This document shows, in pieces, positions 18,896-27,041 of a DNA stretch of 34,075 nt. The notes below the pieces were generated by a model. It was not told where the DNA came from. It saw nothing but the letters and a program-made list of their open reading frames with translations, and made no database searches. Each line of letters starts with the position of its first letter. The stretch's first letter is position 1. The position numbers and the translations under genes are program-made. Origin of the DNA: Thalassiosira profunda (lineage: Eukaryota > Bacillariophyta > Thalassiosirophyceae > Thalassiosirales > Thalassiosiraceae); NCBI GenBank assembly GCA_036939355.1, contig JALLAP010000102.1, positions 1 to 34,075 of the forward strand. The letters are read 5' to 3'.

Positions 18896-19903
18896 ATGGC
18901 CCCTACTATCAGCCCGTATATACGGGAATATCGTGCATGGAAGTGGAGGGAGTCGGGCCGAGAGGCCGAATACCAGAAGGAGATGCGCCAGATGACGAAG
19001 GAAACGTTGAGGGAGTTCAATGAGAGGTGGGAGAAGGAGCGGAAGGAGGAGGAGGAGGTGGAGAAGGAGCGCGCGGCGGCCACCAAACGATCGCCCGCCA
19101 AGAAGAAGGGCACCAAGAAGGCCTCGAAGGGCAGCCGCGCTCCGACCAAACGGCGGTCTCGCGCAAGCAAGCACGCGTCGCCCACCAAGTCGGGCCGCCG
19201 CGCATCTCGACTTGTGACGCCAACAAAGTTGGACGGGGGCAGGAGCACTTCTCGTTTGGCATCGCTCCGCAAAACCAAGCGCGTGGACTACGCCAAGCTG
19301 AACGGCGAAGATGGCCGCATCGCTCTTCGTCAAGTGACGCCCACCAAGTCGCCGGGGTGTACCGTCAATGTCTCAAAGGGCGCCCGCATCACTTCGATGA
19401 GATGGATGAAGTCCGGGGAGATGAATGTGCGCGTTACTCCAGGCAAGCTTGGCGTCGGCGTGGCGATATTGGAAAGCGGAAAAGGAGCACGAATCACGCG
19501 CATCCTTCCCAGCAGCCCGTTCCGAGGAGTAGCTGGAGAGGGTGACACTATTGTTGGCGTCAATGGCGTACGCTTCACCTCATTGGATGTCTGGCAGGCC
19601 GGGGTTGCTCACGCCCGGACGATTCAGTTGGTCAAGATGGGGCAAGCGCTTCAACGACGGGGGCAACACGGGGACAACGGGGACGACGCAGAGATGGACG
19701 ACAGCAGCAGCATCCGGTCGGAGGTTGGAATGGATGTTGACAGGGGGGGCTACAGCGATAGTGTCAGCGACAACGGAGCCTACAACAACGGTGACGAGGA
19801 CGAACTGGAAGCTCAGCCCGAGGCCAATGACGACGTTGGCCGGCATAGACGGAGATTCCGGGCGCCCGGCCAGTTGTGTTCTCTGCAATCCCTCAAATTC
19901 TAA
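18896..19903 (+). CDS. Basic PDZ-like protein related to the divergent neighbour
   Basis: Single exon of 335 aa from the ATG at 18896 (context GCAACGATGG). Residues ~25-65 are a highly charged Glu/Lys helix, probably a coiled coil. Then comes a Lys/Arg/Ser-rich stretch (~65-155) with repeated S/T-P-T-K motifs (ASPTKS, VTPTKL, VTPTKS), like histone H1 tails or AT-hook-type linkers, so nuclear or DNA binding is likely. A PDZ-like domain follows at ~185-245 (KLGVGVAILESG, ITRILPSSPF, GEGDTIVGVNG). The acidic tail ends in DVGRHRRRFRAPG and CSLQSLKF, matching the C-terminus of the 1084-aa neighbour. No catalytic domain is visible. It is transcribed away from that neighbour. Confidence 0.72.
   Translation: MAPTISPYIREYRAWKWRESGREAEYQKEMRQMTKETLREFNERWEKERKEEEEVEKERAAATKRSPAKKKGTKKASKGSRAPTKRRSRASKHASPTKSGRRASRLVTPTKLDGGRSTSRLASLRKTKRVDYAKLNGEDGRIALRQVTPTKSPGCTVNVSKGARITSMRWMKSGEMNVRVTPGKLGVGVAILESGKGARITRILPSSPFRGVAGEGDTIVGVNGVRFTSLDVWQAGVAHARTIQLVKMGQALQRRGQHGDNGDDAEMDDSSSIRSEVGMDVDRGGYSDSVSDNGAYNNGDEDELEAQPEANDDVGRHRRRFRAPGQLCSLQSLKF
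19822..19891 (+). repeat. Right arm of the 70-bp imperfect inverted repeat
   Basis: Partner of 14810-14879 in opposite orientation (58/70 identical). It encodes the RRRFRAPG/CSLQ end of the 335-aa protein and lies 97 bp inside the right border of the candidate insert. Confidence 0.8.
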
Positions 19904-19987
19904 ATACCGTACAGCAGACCGGAAAGTCTAACAATTAGAGATATTGAGTGCATATCCCCATATCAGAGATTAACCGCAGTATCAATC

Positions 19988-20175
19988 AAGGAAATATCCG
20001 TGCCATCGTTCATGATGAACGTGCATGTCGTTCCGTTGTCGCAGCCGCCCGACACATCCTTTACTTCCGCGAGATCAGGATCCCAAGCAGCCCACCCGCT
20101 CACGGACTCAAAGCAGGCTGCCCAGATGGTCTGCGGCGTTGCCGCGAGGGTGGCGGATCTCACGATGGGCTTCAT
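19988..20175 (-). pseudogene. SRPBCC (polyketide-cyclase-like) protein, 5' half of a split gene
   Basis: From the ATG at 20175 the minus strand encodes the first half of an SRPBCC fold: an N-terminal beta-strand, TPQTIWAACFESV, then GWAAWDPDLAEVKDV and CTFIMNDGTDIS. The helix and WDPD segment are characteristic of the family. The similarity stops at the TTCCTT (plus-strand AAGGAA, 19988-19993); the frame then runs 8 more codons to a stop at 19963. The rest of the fold resumes in frame at 14646. Its promoter region is shared with the VOC gene starting at 20370, so the truncated gene may still be transcribed. Confidence 0.7.
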
Positions 20176-20369
20176 TCTGGGCGGAGAAATGGGAATGGTG
20201 ATGTGGAGCCGAAAAAGGGGAGGAACGTACGTACTTACTTAGGACTTTTCTACTCTCTATCTCTGCTCACCTTCACATGCTGCACATTGTTGCTTGCTTC
20301 ACCAGACACTCTACGTAGGCCGCTAACAAAGTAACGCCCCCCCCCACCCCATCACACGCACGCGCGGCC

Positions 20370-21616
20370 ATGATGAGCTTGAGGCCCCTCGCCGCCCCCA
20401 CGGCCCTGCTGGCCCTACTAATCGGCTGCCGTTCCGTGCAGTCCTTCGCCCCCTACGGATCGCGATTCAGCTCGGTGACACGTCACGTGAGCAGCACCAG
20501 TACATCGGATGATGTTGCTGCAAGCGACGGTGCAACCGACGAGGAGTGCGAGGTGCTCTTGTTGGACCACCTCAACATCAACCACGAGAAGGGACGCCAG
20601 GATGCATTGAAATCATTCTATTTCGATTTCCTGGGCTGCGCTATCGACCCGAGGAAATACGACGAGAACTACGTCGCGGGGAAGAAGGTGAGTTTGCAAT
20701 TGATGGATGAGTGCATTGGGATTGGGCGTTAACTTATACCACATCCACCTCCAAAAACTCTCTGGATGCAGGATATTACATGCACCAATTTCATCTGCCG
20801 GAGGGGAAGCCGGACGCACAGGTGTTCGATGGTCTGATCACCTTGGTTTACGAGGATTTTGATGGGCTAATGGAGAGATATAACAGTTTCTTGGATGGAG
20901 AAGACGAGAGATTTGCGCCGCTGAGGGAAACGGAATTCCTGGTGGGGGTGGTCGACGATATGATGATGGTTACGGATCCCTGGGGTAGTCAATTCTGCAT
21001 CTTGCCGTCGGACGATCCTGTCGAAGATCGTGCGGCTGGTGTGGGAGCGCAGCCGGTAATGGAGGGACATTCACCATCGGAAGGGCTGGCAATGGAAGAC
21101 TTGACGGTGTATGTTGAGCACGGTTCGAACTTGGCTGGAATCGGACGCTTTTATGAAACGGTACTTGGAGCGCCCACCATCGATGAGGGAGACCAATCGA
21201 TTAGTGTGGCGATGGGAGAAAGGCAAACTCTGACGTTCCAATATCATCCCGATGGCAAAGATGCGAAAGTTGAGCACCACGATCTGAGCTTCGCTGAACC
21301 TGCCGACGAAGATGCAGAGGCCGCACTTCCAGTTTATCCGTCCAACCACGGTCCGCACATCTCCTTGTATGTGACCAATCTCTCTCGGGCGTACAAAGCA
21401 GCTGATGCGTTGGGAGTGCTCTACGTAAATCCACGCTTCAAACGGAGAGCCTACACGATGGACGAGGCAATCGATCAATGCATGTTCCGTCTGATTGACA
21501 TCGTTGACCCGCTGGACACAGAAGGGAGAGTAATTGTGAAACTGGAGCACGAAGTGCGATCGGCCAAGACGAGGGATGGCAGCAAATACAAGAGCTGCCC
21601 GTTGCTGAAGGTTTGA
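20370..21616 (+). CDS. VOC (glyoxalase/dioxygenase superfamily) protein, plastid-targeted; probable frame lesion
   Basis: Exon 1 (20370-20687) begins with a signal peptide ending RSVQS and then FAPYGSRFSS, a clear ASAFAP-type plastid transit start. Two VOC modules follow: one from LDHLNINHEKGRQDALKSFYFDFLG through HQFHLPEGKPDAQVFDG, and one from MEDLTVYVEHGSNL to the C-terminus. The fold often binds a metal, but the reaction is unknown. Exon 1 ends in phase 0 at GKK|GTGAGT. The only nearby acceptor AG (20770-20771) puts exon 2 out of frame, although the downstream frame to 21616 is intact and conserved. The bases at 20757-20768 read T-L-W-M in the expected frame, so an acceptor at 20757 (no AG there now) plus a missing base near 20769 would restore the protein. 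This is either a sequence error or a pseudogene. Confidence 0.72.
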
Positions 21617-21649
21617 GCGCGGCTAGCAATGCGATATGATAGGTCATTA

Positions 21650-23248
21650 TCATCTGATTTCGCTTCTCTGTGTCGTCAGATTTCTCGCTTGCATTGCGAC
21701 GTACTCTCCTTTCTTCAGACAATACCCGAGGTAAAACTCCTTGAAGCAATTTCCTTCCACAACCTCCACTTCGCCGTCGTCTCGATACAACGCCACGGGA
21801 CCCTTCTCGTCGCCCTCCACATCAGCTAATGTTCGATTTCCCTCGCCTGGCAAAGTGCTCCGCACCTCGAACCATTTCTTCACCATGGCGTAGCACGTCG
21901 GCTCTTTGTACGTTTCCAGGTAATTGCACCAATTGCACTTGTAGGGCATTTTGCAATAAGTGTAATGCAACACCCGCGCCTTCTCGACGGGAAATCGCTG
22001 GCAGTTCGTCTCGTCGCAGCTCTCCCTCCCGTCCCGACATTGTGTGTCGTCGAAAAAGTATCGAGGGTTGGATGCGTTGCGCACGAACGGCAGCAATGTC
22101 CCTCGGGGATACTTGGGATTCCTCGCAAACGTCGACACCCGCGCATTGTCGGCAATGTTGTTGTATCGACATCGATTCAATTCGACGCTGTGCTCTAATT
22201 GTTCCACATCAAAATAGTACGCCATCAAACCCTGGATCGTCATGGAACCCCAAATGTGCCTCCCGTACCCCTTCTTGAACCACCCGCTGGTCGGGGATCC
22301 AAATCCTCCGTAAAACTCCCCGGAATAGACTAGCGAGATGAGGTGGGTGTACGTGGCGTACGATGGCCGCACGACAAGGAAGCCACCCTGGATGCCGACG
22401 TTTCTATGTTGCTTTCCCGGAACGATCATGTTGTAATCCTTCGTGAAGTAGGCGTCCACCGTGATGTTGGCCAGAATTTCTTTTGGGCTCAAATTCCCCG
22501 GATGCGACGGATCCCCCGTCTGCCTCCGGTTGAAGTAGGTCGGGGCCACAACCTCGCCCAACTTTTCCCGCGCCCTTCTTCCCACCGCGGTGTCATTCGA
22601 GAAGTGCATGACGTCGAATAGCTCGTCGAATGGATGCACCACCAGCGTATCCAAATCCAAATGGACCGCGAATTGATGATCCGTCAATTTGTAAGTTGCC
22701 AATTTGATGAGCTCCCGATCCCCGCAGCAGCCGTCACTCCGTATGCCCATCTTAAGCGCCGATCCCTCGGGCTCCTTGATCAAATCCGGGTAAATTGGCG
22801 CATCCTCGTGCACGACCTCCCACCCCGCCAGCGCCAGCCGCTCGGCGCACGGATCCGACGGATTCACCGGCTTGAGCATGAACGCGTAGAATTTGGCCCC
22901 GTACCGCGAGTTTTCGTTCAATGGCCAGGAATTGAGCTCGATGCTCCGCCGCAGGACGGCCGCCGCGTCGAAGAGGCGGCCGGCCATCTTGCCGCACGTC
23001 GTGATGGAGACGGCGTAGGCGGCCGTGGCCACCGGGCGCGTGGGCGGGTAGAGGTGGGCATCGGAAACATCTCCGCCTGCGGGCAGGGAGAGGATGGGCG
23101 CGGCTTCCCACCGCAGCACGCACACGAAAGCGAAGGCGAGGGCGATCAACAGCCGCCGCTTTTGGACGCTGCTCCACTCCTTGGAATTGGGCGCGGCTGG
23201 TCCGGAGGGAGGCGGCGTCCGCCGGGAGGACGAGGAGGGGGGCGGCAT
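21650..23248 (-). CDS. Type II membrane glycosyltransferase-like protein (GT8-like, DxD)
   Basis: Single exon on the minus strand. I choose the ATG at 23248 (532 aa); one at 23275 would add nine residues. A Ser/Pro-rich cytosolic tail is followed by a membrane anchor (RRLLIALAFAFVCVLRW, ~31-47), typical of Golgi enzymes. The catalytic region includes YAVSITTCGKM, GAKFYAFM, then LIKLATYKLTDHQFAVHLDLDTLVVHPFDELFD, where DLD is the DxD nucleotide-sugar/metal motif, and later NVGIQGGFLVVRP. The order resembles glycogenin-like GT8 enzymes. A Cys-rich C-terminal part (CKMPYKCNWCNYLE and others) suggests disulfides in the lumen, and several N-glycosylation sequons are present. Sugar donor and acceptor are unknown. 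It is convergent with the VOC gene, 33 bp apart. Confidence 0.8.
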   Translation of the reverse strand: MPPPSSSSRRTPPPSGPAAPNSKEWSSVQKRRLLIALAFAFVCVLRWEAAPILSLPAGGDVSDAHLYPPTRPVATAAYAVSITTCGKMAGRLFDAAAVLRRSIELNSWPLNENSRYGAKFYAFMLKPVNPSDPCAERLALAGWEVVHEDAPIYPDLIKEPEGSALKMGIRSDGCCGDRELIKLATYKLTDHQFAVHLDLDTLVVHPFDELFDVMHFSNDTAVGRRAREKLGEVVAPTYFNRRQTGDPSHPGNLSPKEILANITVDAYFTKDYNMIVPGKQHRNVGIQGGFLVVRPSYATYTHLISLVYSGEFYGGFGSPTSGWFKKGYGRHIWGSMTIQGLMAYYFDVEQLEHSVELNRCRYNNIADNARVSTFARNPKYPRGTLLPFVRNASNPRYFFDDTQCRDGRESCDETNCQRFPVEKARVLHYTYCKMPYKCNWCNYLETYKEPTCYAMVKKWFEVRSTLPGEGNRTLADVEGDEKGPVALYRDDGEVEVVEGNCFKEFYLGYCLKKGEYVAMQARNLTTQRSEIR

Positions 23249-23706
23249 GCTATCGATGTCGCGTTGCAATTGCAAGCATCAAGCCCTTCGCTGCCGCCAC
23301 CGCCGCCGCTCAGCAATCCACGGCCGCCGCGAGAGGGCGGCCCCCGATAGCGCCGCTGTTGCCTCGATTTGAGGAGGCGCGGGCTGGTCCGGCCCTCTGT
23401 CGGCTCTCGGCTCTCGGTCACTCCGCCTCATCAATCATCTGTCTGCTCTCGCTCGGGTGCACCGTCCGTATGGGCATCCATCCGTGCCATCCGCACTTCT
23501 TCTCCACGCTCCACGACCACCACGCACAACTTCCGCTTCCCCTCCTCCCCGCGGTGCACCCCCCCACTGGCAGGCCGCCGCCTCCCCCCGCTCCCTCTAG
23601 AAGTCCTACCGTTGATCGTTAGGGAGCGGTGGCTGCGCTGGTTGTCGCTGTCAGGGCCCCCGGCACACACTGGCATCGGACTGCGTCATTGAAACTCCAC
23701 GCCACA
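23249..23706. promoter_or_regulatory. Divergent intergenic region (glycosyltransferase / F-box-SNF2)
   Basis: A 458-bp region between outward-facing starts, very C/T-rich on the plus strand at about 23500-23600. It is presumed to hold both promoters. No RNA gene or recognised motif is seen. Confidence 0.5.
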
Positions 23707-26700
23707 ATGTCCACCGACTCCGAATCGTCTGACCGCACCTCTCCCTCCAGCTGGACCTCCGTCGCGTCAAGTCCCCGGCCGGGCCACGCCCAGCTCCTCG
23801 GCCTCTTCCTTCGCACCAACGCTAACGCCCCCCGCCTCGATTCGTCCGTGTGGGACTTTCTGTCGTTGCGGGATTTGTACCAATTGCGGAGCGTCTCCAA
23901 GGGAACCTTCGCGGCATTGGAGAGGGTGGAGTACAATCGGTGCCGCGATGGGAAAGGTGAGAGATTGGATGTGCACAAGAGTGCACCAATTCTTGGTTCA
24001 TGTGCACCAATGGTTCCTCTGACACCTTGCAATTTGCAGACTATCTCGTGCCATTTCCGGCCTACCCCGGCGTGCTCTGCACAAGCAGCGACGTCAAGAC
24101 CAGCGCCGGCCTGTTCACCCACCAGCTAGCGTCGCTGCGGGCCATGCACAAAGCGGAAAACAACAACACTGCCTTCGGGGCGTTGCGCGGGGGGATTCTG
24201 GGGGACGCCCCGGGCTTGGGGAAAACAATCACCATGCTCGCCCTCATTGGTAGCACGTCGGGGCTGCGACCCGTGGAGCCGAAAGAATTTTACGACAATG
24301 ACTCGATCGACGAGCACTGGAAATTGATGCGGACCAATCCGGCATTCCGTGTGGAGATCTTGCGGGCAATCAAGCCCTTCCGCGGCTCGCATTTGTACCA
24401 TCAGCTGGCGCTCGATGTCTCCCCGCCTTATACGGACGGAAGGTTTCCGACCCTGGCGTCGTTCGAGCAGTACGTGAACAAGTGGATGAGGCCGGCGGTG
24501 CCCCAGGCGCAGCTGGATCTGTTCCGACGCAATGTGGTTGCCTTCAAGGCTGGGTTGGACAAGCGCAACCGACGCTTCTTTGCGAACGAAAAGGGCAAGC
24601 GGCTGTTGTTTGAGCGCAATCTTATTCCTTGCTCCACGACGTTGATTGTGGTACCGGATGCGTTGCTGGAGCATTGGGCAGAGCAAATCAGACGCCATGT
24701 CAATCTCTCAGTGTTCGCCGATACGAACAATGAAGGGGGGTCGCAAGGAGTTGTTTACATTGATGGCGTGGGAGATCTCTCGACTGCAAGGTTCCCGCTC
24801 AACCACAAGAATATGGGGCTGCCCTCGGCTTTTCACTTGCTGAGCCACATGATTGTTGTGATGCCGTTTTCACGCATCAAGCAGCAGTTCTCTCAGGCGC
24901 GGAAACGGCAGAGGGAAGACGACGCCACTGTCAAAGCTGAGAGTTACGCCCCTTCGTCGCCGTTGCTCCAGCTGCGTTGGTTCAGAATCATCGTGGACGA
25001 AGGGCACGAGCTTGGAGAGAACGAGGCAGGGTCTTCTGTGACGCAATTCGTCAACGAAATGGGAGCCGAGAGGCGATGGGTCATGTCTGGTACTCCCACT
25101 ACGGGGGACGAAGACAGCCTCGACTTTACTGCCAAGGGACTTGATCAGCTGCAAAGACTGCTGCTGTTTCTCCGCCATGAGCGGTATGGCAGTCTGCCTG
25201 AAGGCTTTGCTGGTGCAAACGGTAGAACACAGAGCTGGAGCAAAAAGCAACAGGCCAAGAGTGCCTGGGATAGCGATGTGAAGAAGCCTTTTCTCAAGAA
25301 GCAACAGGATGGAAGGGAGAAGCTGTACGGAGTGCTCGCCGAGGTAATGGTGATGCATCGCAAGGAGGACATTGGGCTGCCCAAGCCAGTCTTCAAGCAG
25401 TCCGAGGCAAAGATACCTGTTGATGCCAATGTCCAGTCCACCATCATCAACGCCGTCCTGACACCAGACCGCGATGAGGTATCGATCTTGACCAAAATGG
25501 GCATTCCAGAGCGGCAGCAACAGCTCCGCCGTGCATTCAGCGCTGGTGGCCAGACTCTATTTGATGCACTCGTGTCTGAATACCTTGCAACGGATGACTT
25601 CCAAGCGTCCGTCGACGAAGGGCAAGCAAAGTTCATCATTGATGGCATTCGCAGGGAGAGGCTCGAGCTGGAGGAGAGGGGAGGAGCGATCATTGACGGC
25701 CTGAGTGCCCCCATCACGGCTGCAACCGGCCTCAAGGGTGTTGGTGGCGCAGGGTATTGTGACAGGCGGCCAATCAAAGCCGTTGTCTACAGTAACTCCC
25801 ACAACAACCTTCTCTCGGTTGCTGAGTACCTGTACCAGTCGTTTGGCAACGAGCCCATTGCGGAGCTTCTCGAAGGCAAAATCGAGCACATGTCGTACGA
25901 GTTGGGCCGCTTTCGCAACAACTACAAGGAAGGAAAGTATTGCCCCATCTGCAATGCCTGGAACGATTATACGGGGAAGAACATCACGAGCTGCAGCAAC
26001 CGGCTTCTGGAAGTGTGCGATGCCAACAATAACTTGTTTCTCATTGAGCCAGAGCGTATCATCCGAGCTGTTGGTCCGGTCGAATTCAGCTCTTCCGACA
26101 ACATGGTGACTGGAACCGCAGTGGACATGAATCGGCTGGGAGGCGCACCGTTGACCAAGTACGGCATCAGTCACAAACACTGGAGGGTCGGAGACGTTCT
26201 CTGCATCGATGCTCGGGATCCACACCCCTTGCTGCGGAAGAGGTGGAGCGAGACGCAATGGGCAGAATACGGCTCGGCTAGATGCATGGAATTGGCCGCG
26301 AGTGACAGCTATCTGGGCCGAGACAACTACCTCGGCTCTCTTCCACAGAGCGAGACCCCGGGAGAAGTCTTTGTTCGGCTAACAAAGTTCCAGCCATGCG
26401 GTCGATTCCACAGCCGGCCGCGGTGGAGTCAGCGCCGGAAGAAGCAGATCGGCTGGTATACAGGACCTCTGTTCGAGGACTGGCAAATGGGCGGCAGGCG
26501 AATTGCCGGAGTCGAAATGCAGAGGCAAAAGGAGGACACGTTCATTTTGCTGTTGGATGCGAGCTTGTCCCATGGTCTGGATCTCAGTTTCGTCACGCAC
26601 ATGTTCCTCCTGGAGCCGATCGACGATGCGGCCTTGCTTGAGCAGGTCACAAGCCGGGCTCACCGGTTGGGGTGCACCGGTCCAGTGACCATCGAAACCA

Positions 26701-27002
26701 TCCACGTGTGGCAGCAGATGGATACCAGCACGAGGGCCTTTGCAAAGCAGCTGTCCTCGACGGTGGAAGACGAGACGAACAAGAAGACGGCCAGGGCGGT
26801 TTGTGATCATTGTTTCAGGAGCTTTGCAAGCATTGACTTGGCCGAAGAGCATGAGTTGACGTGTGACAGGAATCCGTCCGGCGCGGCGATTGTGGATCCG
26901 TTTCACTTGTCGTCTGTGTACAGAGATATTCGACCTCCCGCTCCAATGATAGTTGGTGCTCCTGATGTATATACCGGCGAGGAAGAGGGAGGGGTGATGT
27001 AG
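23707..27002 (+). CDS. F-box / SNF2-family ATPase (Rad5/Rad16-like helicase core)
   Basis: Two exons (23707-23956 and 24040-27002; 83-bp intron) give 1070 aa. Exon 1 carries an F-box-like motif (~45-75, VWDFLSLRDLYQLRSVSKGTF). The SNF2 core follows: motif I GDAPGLGKT (138-146), motif II DEGH (403-406), motif III SGTPT (433-437), then the second lobe with VVYSNSHNNLLSVAEYL, LLLDASLSHGLDLS and motif VI SRAHRLG (955-961). A CPIC pair near 718 marks an unusual inter-lobe insert. A C-terminal C2HC finger (C1005, C1008, H1021, C1025) is present. SNF2 proteins translocate on DNA; with an F-box the protein could also recruit an SCF ubiquitin ligase. The same F-box plus SNF2 combination is known in a plant protein (Arabidopsis At3g54460), so this is a known but rare architecture. 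Confidence 0.88.
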
Positions 27003-27041
27003 ATAAGTAAATGCTGAACAGACTTCTGGATTATTCCCCTG

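Larger units (their letters stand above)
14653..19993. mobile_element. Candidate 5.3-kb insertion inside the SRPBCC gene
   Basis: The segment between the two halves of the SRPBCC gene is bordered by the direct repeat AAGGAA (14647-14652 and 19988-19993), a possible 6-bp target-site duplication. Its length is 5341 bp including one repeat copy. It carries two divergent genes with related C-termini, which place an inverted repeat 160 bp and 97 bp inside its two ends. The outermost bases show no terminal inverted repeat and no transposase or reverse transcriptase was recognised. On the minus strand a GT...AG intron (GTTAAT ... AAAAG) could also join the halves in frame, so a long intron with nested genes is a real alternative. 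Confidence 0.42.

Noticed and set aside
14647..19993. The 5.3-kb gap read as a U12-type AT-AC intron, because TTTCCTT resembles the U12 donor
   Set aside because: Placing AT...AC ends at the borders puts the SRPBCC halves out of frame, and no branch-site motif is visible.
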